Source of the DNA: an uncultured Bacilli bacterium
Lineage (GTDB): Bacteria > Bacillota_I > Bacilli_A > RFN20 > DUOF01
Assembly (NCBI GenBank): GCA_934183255.1
Contig: CAKPSD010000003.1
Coordinates: 1 to 64,000, forward strand
Direction of reading: 5' to 3'
DNA length: 64,000 nt
Positions 19,105 to 27,540 of the stretch are shown here, piece after piece. The notes beneath the pieces were generated by a model that saw only the letters and a list, made by a program, of their open reading frames with translations, did not search any database and had not been told where the DNA came from. Numbering within the stretch: the stretch's first letter is position 1; each line of letters begins with the position of its first letter. Both the position numbers and the translations under genes were made by a program.

Positions 19105-22100
19105 TTACTCGTAATCCTCATCGAAGTCGTCTGCCATTTCAGCTTCATCATCAACAGCAACGAAATCTGAGAATTGTTCTTTAATTGTATCTGCTAATCT
19201 TCTTTCTTCTCTTTCTTGATATTTTGTAGATGCTTTCATATCAATTACTTCACCATCTACATCATAAACTGTAATATCAATTGCAAGAGCTTGTAATTCT
19301 TTTTGTAATACCTTAAATGATTCAGGAACACCAGGTTTTGGTAAAGATTTACCTTTTATGATAGCTTCGTATGTTTTAACTCTTCCTATTACATCATCTG
19401 ATTTAATAGTTAACATTTCTTGTAATGTATGAGCAGCACCATATGCCTCTAATGCCCAAACTTCCATTTCACCAAATCTTTGCCCACCATTTTGTGCTTT
19501 ACCACCTAAAGGTTGTTGAGTAACTAATGAATAAGGTCCAGTAGCACGTGCATGTAACTTATCATCAACCATGTGAGCTAACTTTAACATGTACATAACA
19601 CCAACTGAAATTCTAGCATCAAATGGTTCTCCAGTTCTTCCATCATAAAGAATTGTTTTACCATCTTCAGCAATACCAGCATCTTTCATCATCTTCTTAA
19701 GGTCTTCATCTTTAACACCATCAAATACTGGAGTAGCTATTTTCATTCCAAGTTTCATAGCAGCATAACCTAAGTGCATCTCTAGAACTTGTCCAATATT
19801 CATACGAGAAGGAACACCTAGTGGGTTAAGCATGATATCAACAGGAGTACCATCAGGTAAGAATGGCATATCTTCTTGAGGCATAATACGTGAGATAACA
19901 CCTTTGTTACCGTGACGTCCAGCCATCTTATCTCCTTCAGATATTTTACGTTTTTGAGCAACATATACTCTTATCATCTCGTTAACTCCTGGCTCTAATT
20001 CATCACCATTTTTACGAGAGAAGTATTTAACATCAAGAACAATACCAGCTCCACCATGAGGAACACGTAAAGACTTATCTTTACCTTCTTTTGTCTTTTC
20101 GCCAAATATTGCCATCAACAATTTTTCTTCTGGTGTAGGTTCGCTTTGTCCTTTTGGAGTAATCTTACCAACTAAGATATCTCCTTCCTTTACTTCAGCA
20201 CCTGGAATTACAATACCACGATAATCAAGATTAACTTTCGCATCTTCACTAACATTAGGTACATCTCTTGTAATCTCTTCAGGTCCTAATTTTGTATCTC
20301 TACATTCAATCTTATAATCTTCAATATGAATTGAAGTATAAACATCATCTTTAACTAATCTATCAGACATAATGATAGCATCCTCATAGTTATATCCATC
20401 CCATGTCATGAATGCTACAGTAACATTTTGTCCTAAAGCTAATTCGCCATCTTGAACAGAAGCACCATCAGCTAAAATATCTCCAGCTTTAACTTTTTGT
20501 CCAACATTAACACTAGGAGTTTGATTTAAGCAAGTTCCTTGGTTACTACTAGCAAACTTCTTTAAATTATAAGTATGTTCACCATCTTTTGCTTCTACTT
20601 TTACTTTCTTAGAATCAACATAAGTAACAGTACCATCAACTTTACATTGTAATGATGATCCTGAATCGTGTGCTATTTTTCTTTCAACACCTGTACCAAC
20701 ATATGGAGATTGAGGTCTTACTAGAGGTATAGCTTGACGTTGCATGTTAGCAGCCATCAAAGCACGGTGAGCATCATCGTTCTCTAAGAATGGGATACAA
20801 GAAGTTGAAATTGAAATTAATTGTTTTGGAGAAACGTCAACATAATCAACATCTTCTCTTCTAATTAATATATTTTCTCCTCTATGACGAGCAACAACCC
20901 TTTCATCAAGGATATGTCCTTCTTTATCCATATTAATATTAGCTTGTGCAACTGTAAAATCATTTTCTTGATCTGCAGTTAAATAATCGCACTCTTCTAA
21001 TACCTTACAAGTTTTCTTGTCAACTCTTCTATAAGGTGTTTGAATAAATCCATTTTCATCTAATTTAGCATATGTAGCTAAGTTAGAAATAAGTCCAATA
21101 TTAGCACCTTCTGGAGTTTCGATAGGGCATATTCTACCATAATGAGAATAGTGAACATCACGAACTTCAACACCAGCTCTATCTTTGTTAAGTCCACCAG
21201 GGCCTAAAGCACTTATTCTTCTCTTATTAGCAAGTTCTGATAATGGGTTAGTTTGATCCATAAATTGTGCTAATTGAGAATAAGCAAAGAATTCTCTTAA
21301 AGCAGCGCTTAAAGGTCTAATGTTAGTTAAACTTTGTGGGGTAATTGTAGATGTTTCAGAAATAGACATCTTTTCCTTAACTCCCTTTTCCATCTTAGAT
21401 AATCCTGCTCTAAATTGGTTTTGAATAAGTTCACCAACCGATCTAATTCTTCTATTACCTAAATGGTCAATATCATCGTTAATTAAATAACCATCAAAAG
21501 CATTTAAGAAGAATGAGAATGTAGCAATAATATCAGGAATATTTAAATTTCTTGCTTCACATGAACAGTCATTACCAATAATCTTCATAGTTTTAGTTTG
21601 AGTTTCATCAGTATAAACTGTAACTATATTAACTGTATCTTCGCCTTCACCATTTAAATATAAATTCTTATTTACATTTAATGTAACAGCATGAGCACCT
21701 TTTTCAAAGAATCCCATTTCTCTTAAATGGTCAACTTTTTCTTTAGTCATCAAAGTTCCTTTTTCATAAATTACTTCGCCTTCAGAATCAATTAAGTGTT
21801 CAGCAACAATTTTATTTTGTAATCTAAAGTATGCACTAAGTTTAGTATTAATTTTAAATCTACCAGCCTTAGCTAAATCATATCTTTTCTTATCAAAATA
21901 TTTTTGGAACATTAAGTTTCTAGAACCTTCTTCAGTAGCAGGTTCGCCAGGTCTTAATTTAGTATATATTTCTATTAATGCTTCTCTTGCATTACTAGTT
22001 GGATCTTTTTCAAATGTGTTATTTAAATATACACTTTCGCCAAATAGTTCAGTAATATCATCGTTACTCTCTAAACCTATAGCTCTCAAAAGAACAGTTG

Positions 22101-22671
22101 CAGGAATTTTTCTTTCCCTATCAATACGTACATGAAGAACATCATGTGCATCTGATTCAAATTCTAGCCAAGCACCTCTAATTGGGTGTACTTCGCCATT
22201 TGATAATAATTTTCCTGTTCTTTCATCTCTTACATAGTTAAAGTAAGCACCAGGAGATCTAGCAAGTTGAGATACTATTACTTTTTCGTTACCACTAATG
22301 ACAAAAGTACCTGCATCACTCATCGCAGGCATTTCACCAAAGAAAACATCACTTTCTTTGATTTCTCCAGTTTCATTATTGATTAAACGAAGTGTAGCTC
22401 TCATTGGATAAGCATATGTAAGATAACGATCTCTGCATTGTTCGATATCATACTTAGGCTTCTCGAATCTACAGTTAACGAATTCCATTACGAAATTTCC
22501 ATTAGGACTTTCGATTGGATAAATGTCGTTAAATGCATCAATAATTCCCTCATTGATAAACCATTCATATGATTTTTGTTGTACTTCAATAAGGTTTGGG
22601 ATAGGCAATGAACCACTAATTTTAGAAAAATCTTTTCTTTCAGCAGTTTGGCCAACTTTGTTTATTGCCAC
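19105..22671 (-). CDS. rpoB: RNA polymerase beta subunit (Asn at the rifampicin-pocket His position)
   Basis: 1188 residues if translation starts at the GTG at 22671, which has AAAGAGGTG six bases upstream and gives the expected N terminus before [13 protein letters not shown]. The longer frame to the ATG at 22728 has no Shine-Dalgarno and would place a 5' hairpin in the coding region. Family landmarks: [51 protein letters not shown] and [13 protein letters not shown]. In the rifampicin cluster Asp of FMDQ and Ser of SALGP are kept, but the usual His of THKRR is Asn (ANKRR, codon 21226-21228, residue 482). It pairs with RpoC 13 bases downstream. It has a separate promoter at 22732-22760, so it is at least partly uncoupled from rplJL. 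Confidence 0.98.
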   Translation of the reverse strand: MAINKVGQTAERKDFSKISGSLPIPNLIEVQQKSYEWFINEGIIDAFNDIYPIESPNGNFVMEFVNCRFEKPKYDIEQCRDRYLTYAYPMRATLRLINNETGEIKESDVFFGEMPAMSDAGTFVISGNEKVIVSQLARSPGAYFNYVRDERTGKLLSNGEVHPIRGAWLEFESDAHDVLHVRIDRERKIPATVLLRAIGLESNDDITELFGESVYLNNTFEKDPTSNAREALIEIYTKLRPGEPATEEGSRNLMFQKYFDKKRYDLAKAGRFKINTKLSAYFRLQNKIVAEHLIDSEGEVIYEKGTLMTKEKVDHLREMGFFEKGAHAVTLNVNKNLYLNGEGEDTVNIVTVYTDETQTKTMKIIGNDCSCEARNLNIPDIIATFSFFLNAFDGYLINDDIDHLGNRRIRSVGELIQNQFRAGLSKMEKGVKEKMSISETSTITPQSLTNIRPLSAALREFFAYSQLAQFMDQTNPLSELANKRRISALGPGGLNKDRAGVEVRDVHYSHYGRICPIETPEGANIGLISNLATYAKLDENGFIQTPYRRVDKKTCKVLEECDYLTADQENDFTVAQANINMDKEGHILDERVVARHRGENILIRREDVDYVDVSPKQLISISTSCIPFLENDDAHRALMAANMQRQAIPLVRPQSPYVGTGVERKIAHDSGSSLQCKVDGTVTYVDSKKVKVEAKDGEHTYNLKKFASSNQGTCLNQTPSVNVGQKVKAGDILADGASVQDGELALGQNVTVAFMTWDGYNYEDAIIMSDRLVKDDVYTSIHIEDYKIECRDTKLGPEEITRDVPNVSEDAKVNLDYRGIVIPGAEVKEGDILVGKITPKGQSEPTPEEKLLMAIFGEKTKEGKDKSLRVPHGGAGIVLDVKYFSRKNGDELEPGVNEMIRVYVAQKRKISEGDKMAGRHGNKGVISRIMPQEDMPFLPDGTPVDIMLNPLGVPSRMNIGQVLEMHLGYAAMKLGMKIATPVFDGVKDEDLKKMMKDAGIAEDGKTILYDGRTGEPFDARISVGVMYMLKLAHMVDDKLHARATGPYSLVTQQPLGGKAQNGGQRFGEMEVWALEAYGAAHTLQEMLTIKSDDVIGRVKTYEAIIKGKSLPKPGVPESFKVLQKELQALAIDITVYDVDGEVIDMKASTKYQEREERRLADTIKEQFSDFVAVDDEAEMADDFDEDYE

Positions 22672-22691
22672 AGCATTCACCTCTTTCAATT

Positions 22692-22720
22692 TTGTCTTTT
22701 TTTGGGCATAAAAAAGACAA
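22692..22720 (-). promoter_or_regulatory. 5'-leader hairpin of rpoBC mRNA
   Basis: A perfect 11-bp stem (TTGTCTTTTTT with AAAAAAGACAA) around a 7-base loop. It lies within a few bases of the expected transcript start and about 20 bases before the rpoB GTG. It has no U-tract after it on the minus strand, so it is not a simple terminator. A 5'-stabilising or translation-control hairpin is possible; the function is inferred. Confidence 0.5.
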
Positions 22721-22731
22721 TTAGACATTAT

Positions 22732-22760
22732 AGTTTAACATTATAATTTGCAACTGTCAA
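22732..22760 (-). promoter_or_regulatory. Sigma-A-type promoter upstream of rpoB
   Basis: Minus strand: consensus TTGACA (22755-22760), 17-base spacer, TAAACT (22732-22737). It is located between rsmC and rpoB. A TATAAT nearby has wrong spacing (22) to the same -35. Confidence 0.65.
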
Positions 22761-22810
22761 TTTACTTTTCATTTATTTTTAAAATTATTTACTTACTTTA
22801 AATAGAATAT

Positions 22811-23413
22811 TTAACTAATTATTTTTTTAATTGCTCTCAAAACATAAAAGCCACTATCTCTTTTAACTATAGTAGCATTACCAAAAACTCTTTCAATCTC
22901 TTTTTTAGCACTATCAGCGCCATGACTTTTTCTTATAACAATCCATAATTCTCCAAAATCATTTAAATAATCATATGCTTTGTCAAATATTTCAAAAACT
23001 ATCTTTTTGCCCGCTCTAATTGGTGGATTACTTATAATTACATCATATTTATCGCTTGCTTTTTCATAAAGATTACTTTCATATACTTTGCATTTATTAG
23101 TTTTATTTAATTTAATATTTTCTTCACACAAAGAAATAGCTCTTTCATTAATTTCTAACATATCCACATCTTCATTATTAATCTTAGAAATAACTATTCC
23201 AAGTAAACCTACACCTGCTCCAACATCTAGCGTCTTTCCTTTTTTACCTATTTTTAAATAATTTTCTAAAAGAATAGAACTACCTTCATCAATTTCATTT
23301 TTAGAAAACACACCATTATCACTAAAAAACTCAAAAGAAACATTATTATAACTATAATAAAGTTTTCTTTTTTCACTTTTTAAATTATTATCATTTATAA
23401 AATAATGAGACAT
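22811..23413 (-). CDS. rsmC: 16S rRNA-type class I methyltransferase (RsmC/YbxB family)
   Basis: 200 residues starting at the ATG at 23413 (MSHYFIND), which has GGTGAT just upstream; the earlier in-frame ATG at 23425 has no Shine-Dalgarno. SAM-binding LDVGAGVGLLGIVIS (about residues 55-69) and the methyltransferase motif IV SNPPIRAGKKIV (about 126-137) are clear, and the SDNGVFSKNEID segment is characteristic of YbxB. The family methylates a guanine in 16S rRNA in enterobacteria; the exact target in this lineage is not shown. The position between rplL and rpoB is the same as in Bacillus. It follows the terminator at 23441-23464; a TATAAT at 23430-23435 suggests its own promoter, though very close to the start. 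Confidence 0.9.
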   Translation of the reverse strand: MSHYFINDNNLKSEKRKLYYSYNNVSFEFFSDNGVFSKNEIDEGSSILLENYLKIGKKGKTLDVGAGVGLLGIVISKINNEDVDMLEINERAISLCEENIKLNKTNKCKVYESNLYEKASDKYDVIISNPPIRAGKKIVFEIFDKAYDYLNDFGELWIVIRKSHGADSAKKEIERVFGNATIVKRDSGFYVLRAIKKIIS

Positions 23414-23440
23414 AGATATCACCATAAAAATTATACAAAT

Positions 23441-23464
23441 AAAAAAAGTCTAATTAAAGACTTT
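23441..23464 (-). terminator. Terminator after the zinc-ribbon gene
   Basis: Minus strand: AAAGTCT, loop TTAATT, AGACTTT followed by TTTT. It lies about 11 bases after the stop at 23475. Confidence 0.75.
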
Positions 23465-23474
23465 ATTAATATTT

Positions 23475-23996
23475 TTATAATTCTTTCCCACAATTTCTGC
23501 AGAATTTATCACTAACTTCATTTTGCTCCCCACAACTAGGACATTTAGTTTTCACTTTTAATGGTGTGCCACACTTACTACAAAACATTTCATTTTCATC
23601 TATTTGATCACCACATTTTGGACATTTTTCATCTGTGTCCATTAGTTTAGAACTAACATCTACAACCACAATCATAAAACCCGCTCTTAACATTGTAATA
23701 CCAATGGCTAACACAATAGCACCCGCAAATATAAAACAAAATCCAGAAAGAGCATGAACAATAATATTTCCCGAAGATATTTCGTTATTTTCTATATTGT
23801 TAAAATTATCTTTAATGATATCATTAATAGGATCAAACATAACAGCAAATCCAGAAATTAAGCCGGCTACACCGACAATAATTAAAATTATCCCCCATAT
23901 AATAAAATGCTTTCTAATTTTTTTTGCCTTTTCTGAACTAAAAGTTTTCCCAACATTTCTATTAATTTCTCTAGCGTAATTTGTAAAATGCCACAT
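23475..23996 (-). CDS. Double zinc-ribbon membrane protein
   Basis: 173 residues from the ATG at 23996, which follows AAAGGAGCTGAAGAT; a longer frame to 24065 lacks support and reaches the rplL terminator. Two hydrophobic helices lie at about 26-48 and 75-112, then two C-terminal zinc ribbons: CPKCGDQIDE...CSKCG (about 120-140) and CPSCGEQNEV...CRNCG (about 151-171). This is a zinc-ribbon (DZANK-like) domain tethered to a membrane hairpin; such proteins are common in Firmicutes without assigned function. It interrupts the otherwise Bacillus-like order rplL-rsmC-rpoB and is flanked by terminators at both ends (24064-24087 and 23441-23464), so it behaves as a separate unit. No clear promoter is seen in the 67 bases upstream. 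Confidence 0.75.
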   Translation of the reverse strand: MWHFTNYAREINRNVGKTFSSEKAKKIRKHFIIWGIILIIVGVAGLISGFAVMFDPINDIIKDNFNNIENNEISSGNIIVHALSGFCFIFAGAIVLAIGITMLRAGFMIVVVDVSSKLMDTDEKCPKCGDQIDENEMFCSKCGTPLKVKTKCPSCGEQNEVSDKFCRNCGKEL

Positions 23997-24063
23997 ATCT
24001 TCAGCTCCTTTGCAACCAATAACATAGTAGCATATATTAAACAATTTTAATATAAATTGTAAC

Positions 24064-24087
24064 AAAAAAAGAGCTCAATGAGCTCTT
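24064..24087 (-). terminator. Terminator after rplL
   Basis: Minus strand: AAGAGCTC, 3-base loop, GAGCTCTT followed by TTTTT. It lies 24 bases after the rplL stop and closes the rplJL unit. Confidence 0.85.
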
Positions 24088-24110
24088 AATAATCGCTAAT
24101 TAAAGTTAAA

Positions 24111-24488
24111 TTACTTAACTTCTACTTCAGCACCAGCTTCAACTAATTTAGCTTTTACTTCTTCAGCAGCAGCAGGTGAAACTTTTTCTTTAATTACAGA
24201 AGGAACAACATCAGTTAATTTTTTAGCATCTCCTAGTCCTAAACCAGTGATAGCTTGGATAGCTTTAACAACAGCTAACTTAGAAGCACCAACAGCCTTT
24301 AAGTAAACAGTTACTTCGCTAGGTCCTTTTGAAGCTTCTTCTTCAGCTGGAGCAGCACCTGCAGCAGCTACTGGAGCAGCAGCAGTTACACCAAATTCCT
24401 CCTCTATTGCTTTAACTAAATCGTTTAATTCTAATATTGTCATTTCCTTTAAACTTGCGATTAAATCAGTTGTATTAATTTTTGCCAT
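24111..24488 (-). CDS. rplL: 50S ribosomal protein L7/L12
   Basis: 125 residues, standard length. The N-terminal dimerisation part ([16 protein letters not shown]), an Ala-rich hinge (about 35-53) and the C-terminal domain with [15 protein letters not shown] are all present. It forms the multicopy stalk with L10 that recruits translation GTPases. AAAGGGG precedes the ATG. It follows rplJ by 23 bases and is governed by the L10 leader at 25001-25153; a strong hairpin ends the transcript after it. Confidence 0.99.
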   Translation of the reverse strand: MAKINTTDLIASLKEMTILELNDLVKAIEEEFGVTAAAPVAAAGAAPAEEEASKGPSEVTVYLKAVGASKLAVVKAIQAITGLGLGDAKKLTDVVPSVIKEKVSPAAAEEVKAKLVEAGAEVEVK

Positions 24489-24511
24489 TTTTTATTTCCC
24501 CTTTCTTTTAA

Positions 24512-25000
24512 TTAATTTTTTTGATCGGCAACAGCTTTTACAGCACATGCAAATTTTCTAACTGGAGCTTGTAAACAACCAAGTAACATAGAAATCATAC
24601 CTAACTTATCAGGTAATGTAGCTACAACCTTCATATCTTTTGCATCTACATACTTTCCTTCTACGATACCACCTTTAACTACTAGCTCATCATTTTTCTT
24701 TGCAAACTTTGTTAAAAGTTTAGCAGCACTTGTAGAATCCTTAGAAAATACAATTGCGTTTGGCCCAGTAAGTTCACCATTTAACTCACTATAGCCAGCT
24801 TTTTCAGCAGCTCTAGAAACAATTGTGTTCTTGTAAACTTTCATAGAAGCATTTTCTTTTCTTAAATTTCTTCTAAGTTCGCTGATCTTATCAACAGTTA
24901 AGCCACGATATTCAACAACGATTGTAGAAGCACTATTTTTCATTTCTTCACTTACTTCGTTTACTAAGTTTTCTTTTTGTTCAAAAACACTTTTGTTCAC
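24512..25000 (-). CDS. rplJ: 50S ribosomal protein L10
   Basis: 162 residues with the family core STIVVEYRGLTVDKISELRR and SMKVYKNTIVSRA near the N terminus. The frame starts at a GTG (25000) preceded by GAGGAGGTG at 10-base spacing; no ATG competes. L10 anchors the L7/L12 dimers to 23S rRNA and represses its own operon by binding the leader RNA. That leader (25001-25153) is directly upstream and carries an attenuator hairpin. It is cotranscribed with rplL and separated from rplA by its own promoter at 25160-25188. Confidence 0.98.
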   Translation of the reverse strand: MNKSVFEQKENLVNEVSEEMKNSASTIVVEYRGLTVDKISELRRNLRKENASMKVYKNTIVSRAAEKAGYSELNGELTGPNAIVFSKDSTSAAKLLTKFAKKNDELVVKGGIVEGKYVDAKDMKVVATLPDKLGMISMLLGCLQAPVRKFACAVKAVADQKN

Positions 25001-25153
25001 TATGTGTGCACCTCCTCTTTCTTTTTTTTATAATAAGCCAATTACCTTATTCAATAAAAAACCTCGTGTTACCACGAGGAAATAAATCAAGTTTATTTTA
25101 ACCTCGGCAACCTTATTAAGTCTATCGACCGTTGCTGTCTTTGGTAATTAAGC
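25001..25153 (-). ncRNA. Ribosomal protein L10 leader (autoregulatory mRNA leader)
   Basis: The 150-base transcribed leader between the promoter at 25160-25188 and rplJ has features of the Firmicutes L10 leader: a long paired region including GACAGCAACGGTCGATAGAC followed by CCGAGG, then a terminator hairpin. L10(L12)4 binding is expected to favour premature termination. The call is from context plus recalled leader appearance; no covariance model was run. Confidence 0.8.
25056..25079 (-). terminator. Attenuator hairpin inside the L10 leader
   Basis: Minus strand: CCTCGTG, loop GTAA, CACGAGG followed by TTTTTT. Its 3' arm lies about 60 bases before the rplJ start. The neighbouring CCGAGG segment (near 25102) could pair with part of it as an antiterminator. 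Confidence 0.8.
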
Positions 25154-25159
25154 ATCATT

Positions 25160-25188
25160 ATTTTAATTGTTTATTTTATATTTGTCAA
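25160..25188 (-). promoter_or_regulatory. Promoter of rplJL
   Basis: Minus strand: consensus TTGACA (25183-25188), 17-base spacer, TAAAAT (25160-25165). It starts just after the rplA stop codon and gives an L10 leader of about 150 bases. Confidence 0.75.
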
Positions 25189-25193
25189 CTAAA

Positions 25194-25877
25194 TTAGAAG
25201 TTAACATCAACTTTAATACTAGGTCCCATAGTAGTTGTTATAGTTAAACTATTCATATAGTTACCTTTAACAGCAGTAGGTCTAGCCTTTAATACTATAT
25301 CATAGATAGTCTTAAAGTTTTCATATAACTTATTAGCATCAAAAGATACTCTACCAATTGTAACATTGATATTTCCTTCTTTATCTGCTCTATATTCAAC
25401 TTTACCAGCTTTAACATCTTTAACAGCTTTAGCTATATCCATTGCTACAGTACCAGTCTTAGGGTTAGGCATTAATCCTTTAGGTCCTAAGATTCTACCA
25501 ATCTTACCTAGTTCACCCATCATATCAGGTGTAGCTACGATTACATCAAATCCAAACCAGTTTTCTTTTTGGATTTTTTCGATCATATCTTTACCACCAA
25601 CAAAATCTGCTCCAGCATTTTTAGCTTCTTCAGTTTTATTAGTAATTGCTAATACAGTTTTAGATTTTCCTGTACCATTTGGTAATACTACAGCACCTCT
25701 AATTTGTTGATCAGCATAACGAGTATCAATGTTTAAATTGAAAGCTACATCTACGCTAGCATCAAACTTAGTTGTACTTGTCTTCTTAACTAGTTCACAA
25801 GCTTCTTGTGCGCTATAAACTTTATTCTTTTCTACTAAAGCACTTGCTGCCTTATATTTTTTTCCTCTTTTTATCAT
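25194..25877 (-). CDS. rplA: 50S ribosomal protein L1
   Basis: 227 residues, standard length. The L1 signature lies in the stretch [20 protein letters not shown] and [10 protein letters not shown] (about 114-144); [11 protein letters not shown] closes the protein. L1 forms the mobile stalk at the E site and represses the rplKA message by binding the leader described at 26378-26413. GGAGGATAG precedes the ATG by about 10 bases. It follows rplK by 62 bases and its stop is almost at the -35 of the rplJ promoter. Confidence 0.98.
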   Translation of the reverse strand: MIKRGKKYKAASALVEKNKVYSAQEACELVKKTSTTKFDASVDVAFNLNIDTRYADQQIRGAVVLPNGTGKSKTVLAITNKTEEAKNAGADFVGGKDMIEKIQKENWFGFDVIVATPDMMGELGKIGRILGPKGLMPNPKTGTVAMDIAKAVKDVKAGKVEYRADKEGNINVTIGRVSFDANKLYENFKTIYDIVLKARPTAVKGNYMNSLTITTTMGPSIKVDVNF

Positions 25878-25939
25878 ATCTTTCTATCCTCCTTGTGGTT
25901 CTAACGGACGAGTTTATCCTTCCACCTGTTTTATTTTAA

Positions 25940-26353
25940 TTATTCTTCTACTTCTACGCCCATGCTACGAGCACTACCAGCAACGATTTTCATTGCTGCA
26001 TCTATATCGTTAGCATTCAAATCTGGCATCTTATATTCAGCAATCTTTCTAGCATCTTCTTTAGATAACTTAGCAACTTTTGTTTTCTTAGGGTTACTAG
26101 ATCCACTCTTGATGTTACAAGCCTTTTTAATCATGTTAGTAACAGGACTTGTTTTGATTACGAAATCAAATGACTTATCTTCATATGCAGTGATAATAAC
26201 AGGAACTACATCACCTTTTCTATCTGCTGTTTTCTCATTGAATTCAGTACAGAACTTAGGCATAACGATACCAGCACTTGCTAATGCTGCTCCTGGTTTT
26301 GCTTCTCCTGCAGGAAGTTGAAGCTTAACAACTTTTGCGATTTTTTTAGACAT
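25940..26353 (-). CDS. rplK: 50S ribosomal protein L11
   Basis: 137 residues (family about 141). It begins with KVVKLQLPAGEAKPGAALA, the conserved N-terminal domain that contacts the GTPase centre; the C-terminal RNA-binding domain includes KSGSSNPKKTKVAKL and ends AGSARSMGVEVEE. GGAGGTAAATAT leads to the ATG. It is the first gene of the rplK-rplA unit, with its own promoter (26444-26472) and an L1-type leader. It binds the 1070 region of 23S rRNA. Confidence 0.99.
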   Translation of the reverse strand: MSKKIAKVVKLQLPAGEAKPGAALASAGIVMPKFCTEFNEKTADRKGDVVPVIITAYEDKSFDFVIKTSPVTNMIKKACNIKSGSSNPKKTKVAKLSKEDARKIAEYKMPDLNANDIDAAMKIVAGSARSMGVEVEE

Positions 26354-26377
26354 ATATTTACCTCCTTCTAAATTTAA

Positions 26378-26413
26378 GGCTGTGGTTCAAACAGAATAAA
26401 ATTCTTCCCACTG
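26378..26413 (-). promoter_or_regulatory. L1-binding autoregulatory site in the rplK leader
   Basis: On the minus strand GTGG and CCAC form an outer stem. Inside is the helix AGAAT/ATTCT and an asymmetric loop (GA on one side, GTTTGAA on the other), 25 bases before rplK. This mimics the L1 site in 23S rRNA and matches the rplKA leader design of other bacteria; no binding is shown here. Confidence 0.65.
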
Positions 26414-26443
26414 CGCAAAAGTGCATTTTCATACACCTTGGAT

Positions 26444-26472
26444 ATATTACAATAAATTATAAATATTTTCAA
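26444..26472 (-). promoter_or_regulatory. Promoter of rplKA
   Basis: Minus strand: TTGAAA (26467-26472), 17-base spacer, TAATAT (26444-26449). It is located after the nusG terminator and before the L1 site, giving a leader of about 85 bases. Confidence 0.65.
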
Positions 26473-26503
26473 TAGCAAAATATGATTTTTTTGTTTTTAA
26501 CAA

Positions 26504-26537
26504 GAATAAAAAAGAAGAAGCAAATTCTCCTTCTTAT
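26504..26537 (-). terminator. Terminator after nusG
   Basis: Minus strand: AAGAAG, a loop of about nine bases, CTTCTTCTTTTTT. It overlaps the nusG stop codon. The arms are AT/GA-rich, so moderate strength. Confidence 0.6.
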
Positions 26538-27088
26538 TTATTAACCTTATCTACATCTGCAAAGTCAACTTCAACAGATGTTTCTCTACCAAAGAATACT
26601 GAAGTAACCTTAACTAAACTCTTAGCTACATCAACACTTTGAATAACTCCTTCACTTCCCATTAAAGGACCGCGAAGAATCTTAACTACATCACCAACAT
26701 TGTAATCAGAATACATATCGTCTTCAACAACGCCAATGCCTTTAAGAACTGATTCAATTTGTTCTTTAGGAACTGGGAATGGTTTAGCACCTCTACCACT
26801 TGATCCAATAAATCCAGTAACACCAGGAGTATTACGTACAACATACCAAGCTTCATCAGTCATGATCATTTCAATAAACAAATATCCAGGATATGTATTT
26901 TTCATTTTAATCTTATCAGTAGGTAAACCATCTTTTAAAACTGGAACTGGATGTTCTGCAACAATTACTCTAAAAATGTAATCTTGCATATTCATTGTTT
27001 CAATTCTTCTTTCAAGATTTATTTTAACTTTATTCTCATGTCCAGAATATGTATTAACAACATACCATTTTTTCTCTACGTTTTCCAT
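26534..27088 (-). CDS. nusG: Transcription termination/antitermination factor NusG
   Basis: 184 residues from the ATG at 27088 (MENVEKKWYVVNTYSGHE), which has GGGAG at 8-base spacing; the in-frame ATG at 27103 abuts the secE stop and lacks a usable Shine-Dalgarno. The NGN domain contains WYVVNTYSGHENKVK and NTPGVTGFIG. The KOW domain has GDVVKILRGPLMGSEGVI (about 125-143). It binds elongating RNA polymerase and links transcription with translation. It follows secE by 16 bases and belongs to the rpmG-secE-nusG unit. Confidence 0.98.
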   Translation of the reverse strand: MENVEKKWYVVNTYSGHENKVKINLERRIETMNMQDYIFRVIVAEHPVPVLKDGLPTDKIKMKNTYPGYLFIEMIMTDEAWYVVRNTPGVTGFIGSSGRGAKPFPVPKEQIESVLKGIGVVEDDMYSDYNVGDVVKILRGPLMGSEGVIQSVDVAKSLVKVTSVFFGRETSVEVDFADVDKVNK

Positions 27089-27104
27089 TTTCAAAACTCC
27101 CATC

Positions 27105-27332
27105 CTAATATTTAATCATCTTTAATAATTTAGCAATTATAAAATCATCTAGAACAATATATAACCCAAATAATAGTATAAATGTCAAAACAACTTTAGA
27201 GGCTGTCTTCATAGTTTGCTTATTTGGCCATCTAACCATTTTCATTTCTCTAACTGTCAAAACAAAGAATTTAGCAATTGAAAATCCAACTTTTTTAAAG
27301 AATCTTCCAATAGAACAAAAAAACTTCTTCAT
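27105..27332 (-). CDS. secE: Preprotein translocase subunit SecE
   Basis: 75 residues. An amphipathic stretch with EMKMVRWPNKQTMKTASKVV (the conserved W-P-x-x-x-E/Q-T motif) is followed by the single transmembrane helix LTFILLFGLYIVLDDFIIAK. SecE clamps SecY in the Sec translocon, which all the exported Ig proteins of this window would need. AAGGAGG precedes the ATG and the stop of rpmG is 11 bases upstream. The N terminus is slightly longer and more basic/Phe-rich than the shortest Firmicutes SecE. Confidence 0.95.
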   Translation of the reverse strand: MKKFFCSIGRFFKKVGFSIAKFFVLTVREMKMVRWPNKQTMKTASKVVLTFILLFGLYIVLDDFIIAKLLKMIKY

Positions 27333-27343
27333 ATTTAGCCTCC

Positions 27344-27493
27344 TTACTTACTTTCCTTATGAAGTGTATGCTCATTACATTTAGGGCAATACTTCACAAT
27401 TTCTATTTTTTTATTAACATCATATTTTTTTCTAGATGAAGAATAATTTCTAGATAAACACTTACTACAAACTAGTATAACTTTTTCTCTCAT
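27344..27493 (-). CDS. rpmG: 50S ribosomal protein L33 (zinc-binding form)
   Basis: 49 residues, read directly from the sequence as MREKVILVC and onward to HTLHKESK with a TAA stop at 27344. It has four cysteines in two CxxC pairs (CSKC near the start, CPKC near residue 36) and the segment NYSSSRKK, all typical of the zinc-binding (C+) L33. AGGTGAT precedes the ATG. Position between the sigma-factor gene and secE is the same as rpmGB in Bacillus. Confidence 0.95.
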   Translation of the reverse strand: MREKVILVCSKCLSRNYSSSRKKYDVNKKIEIVKYCPKCNEHTLHKESK

Positions 27494-27540
27494 ATATTAA
27501 TCACCTATTACGCCTATAAACTTTAACATAAAATTTTTGT

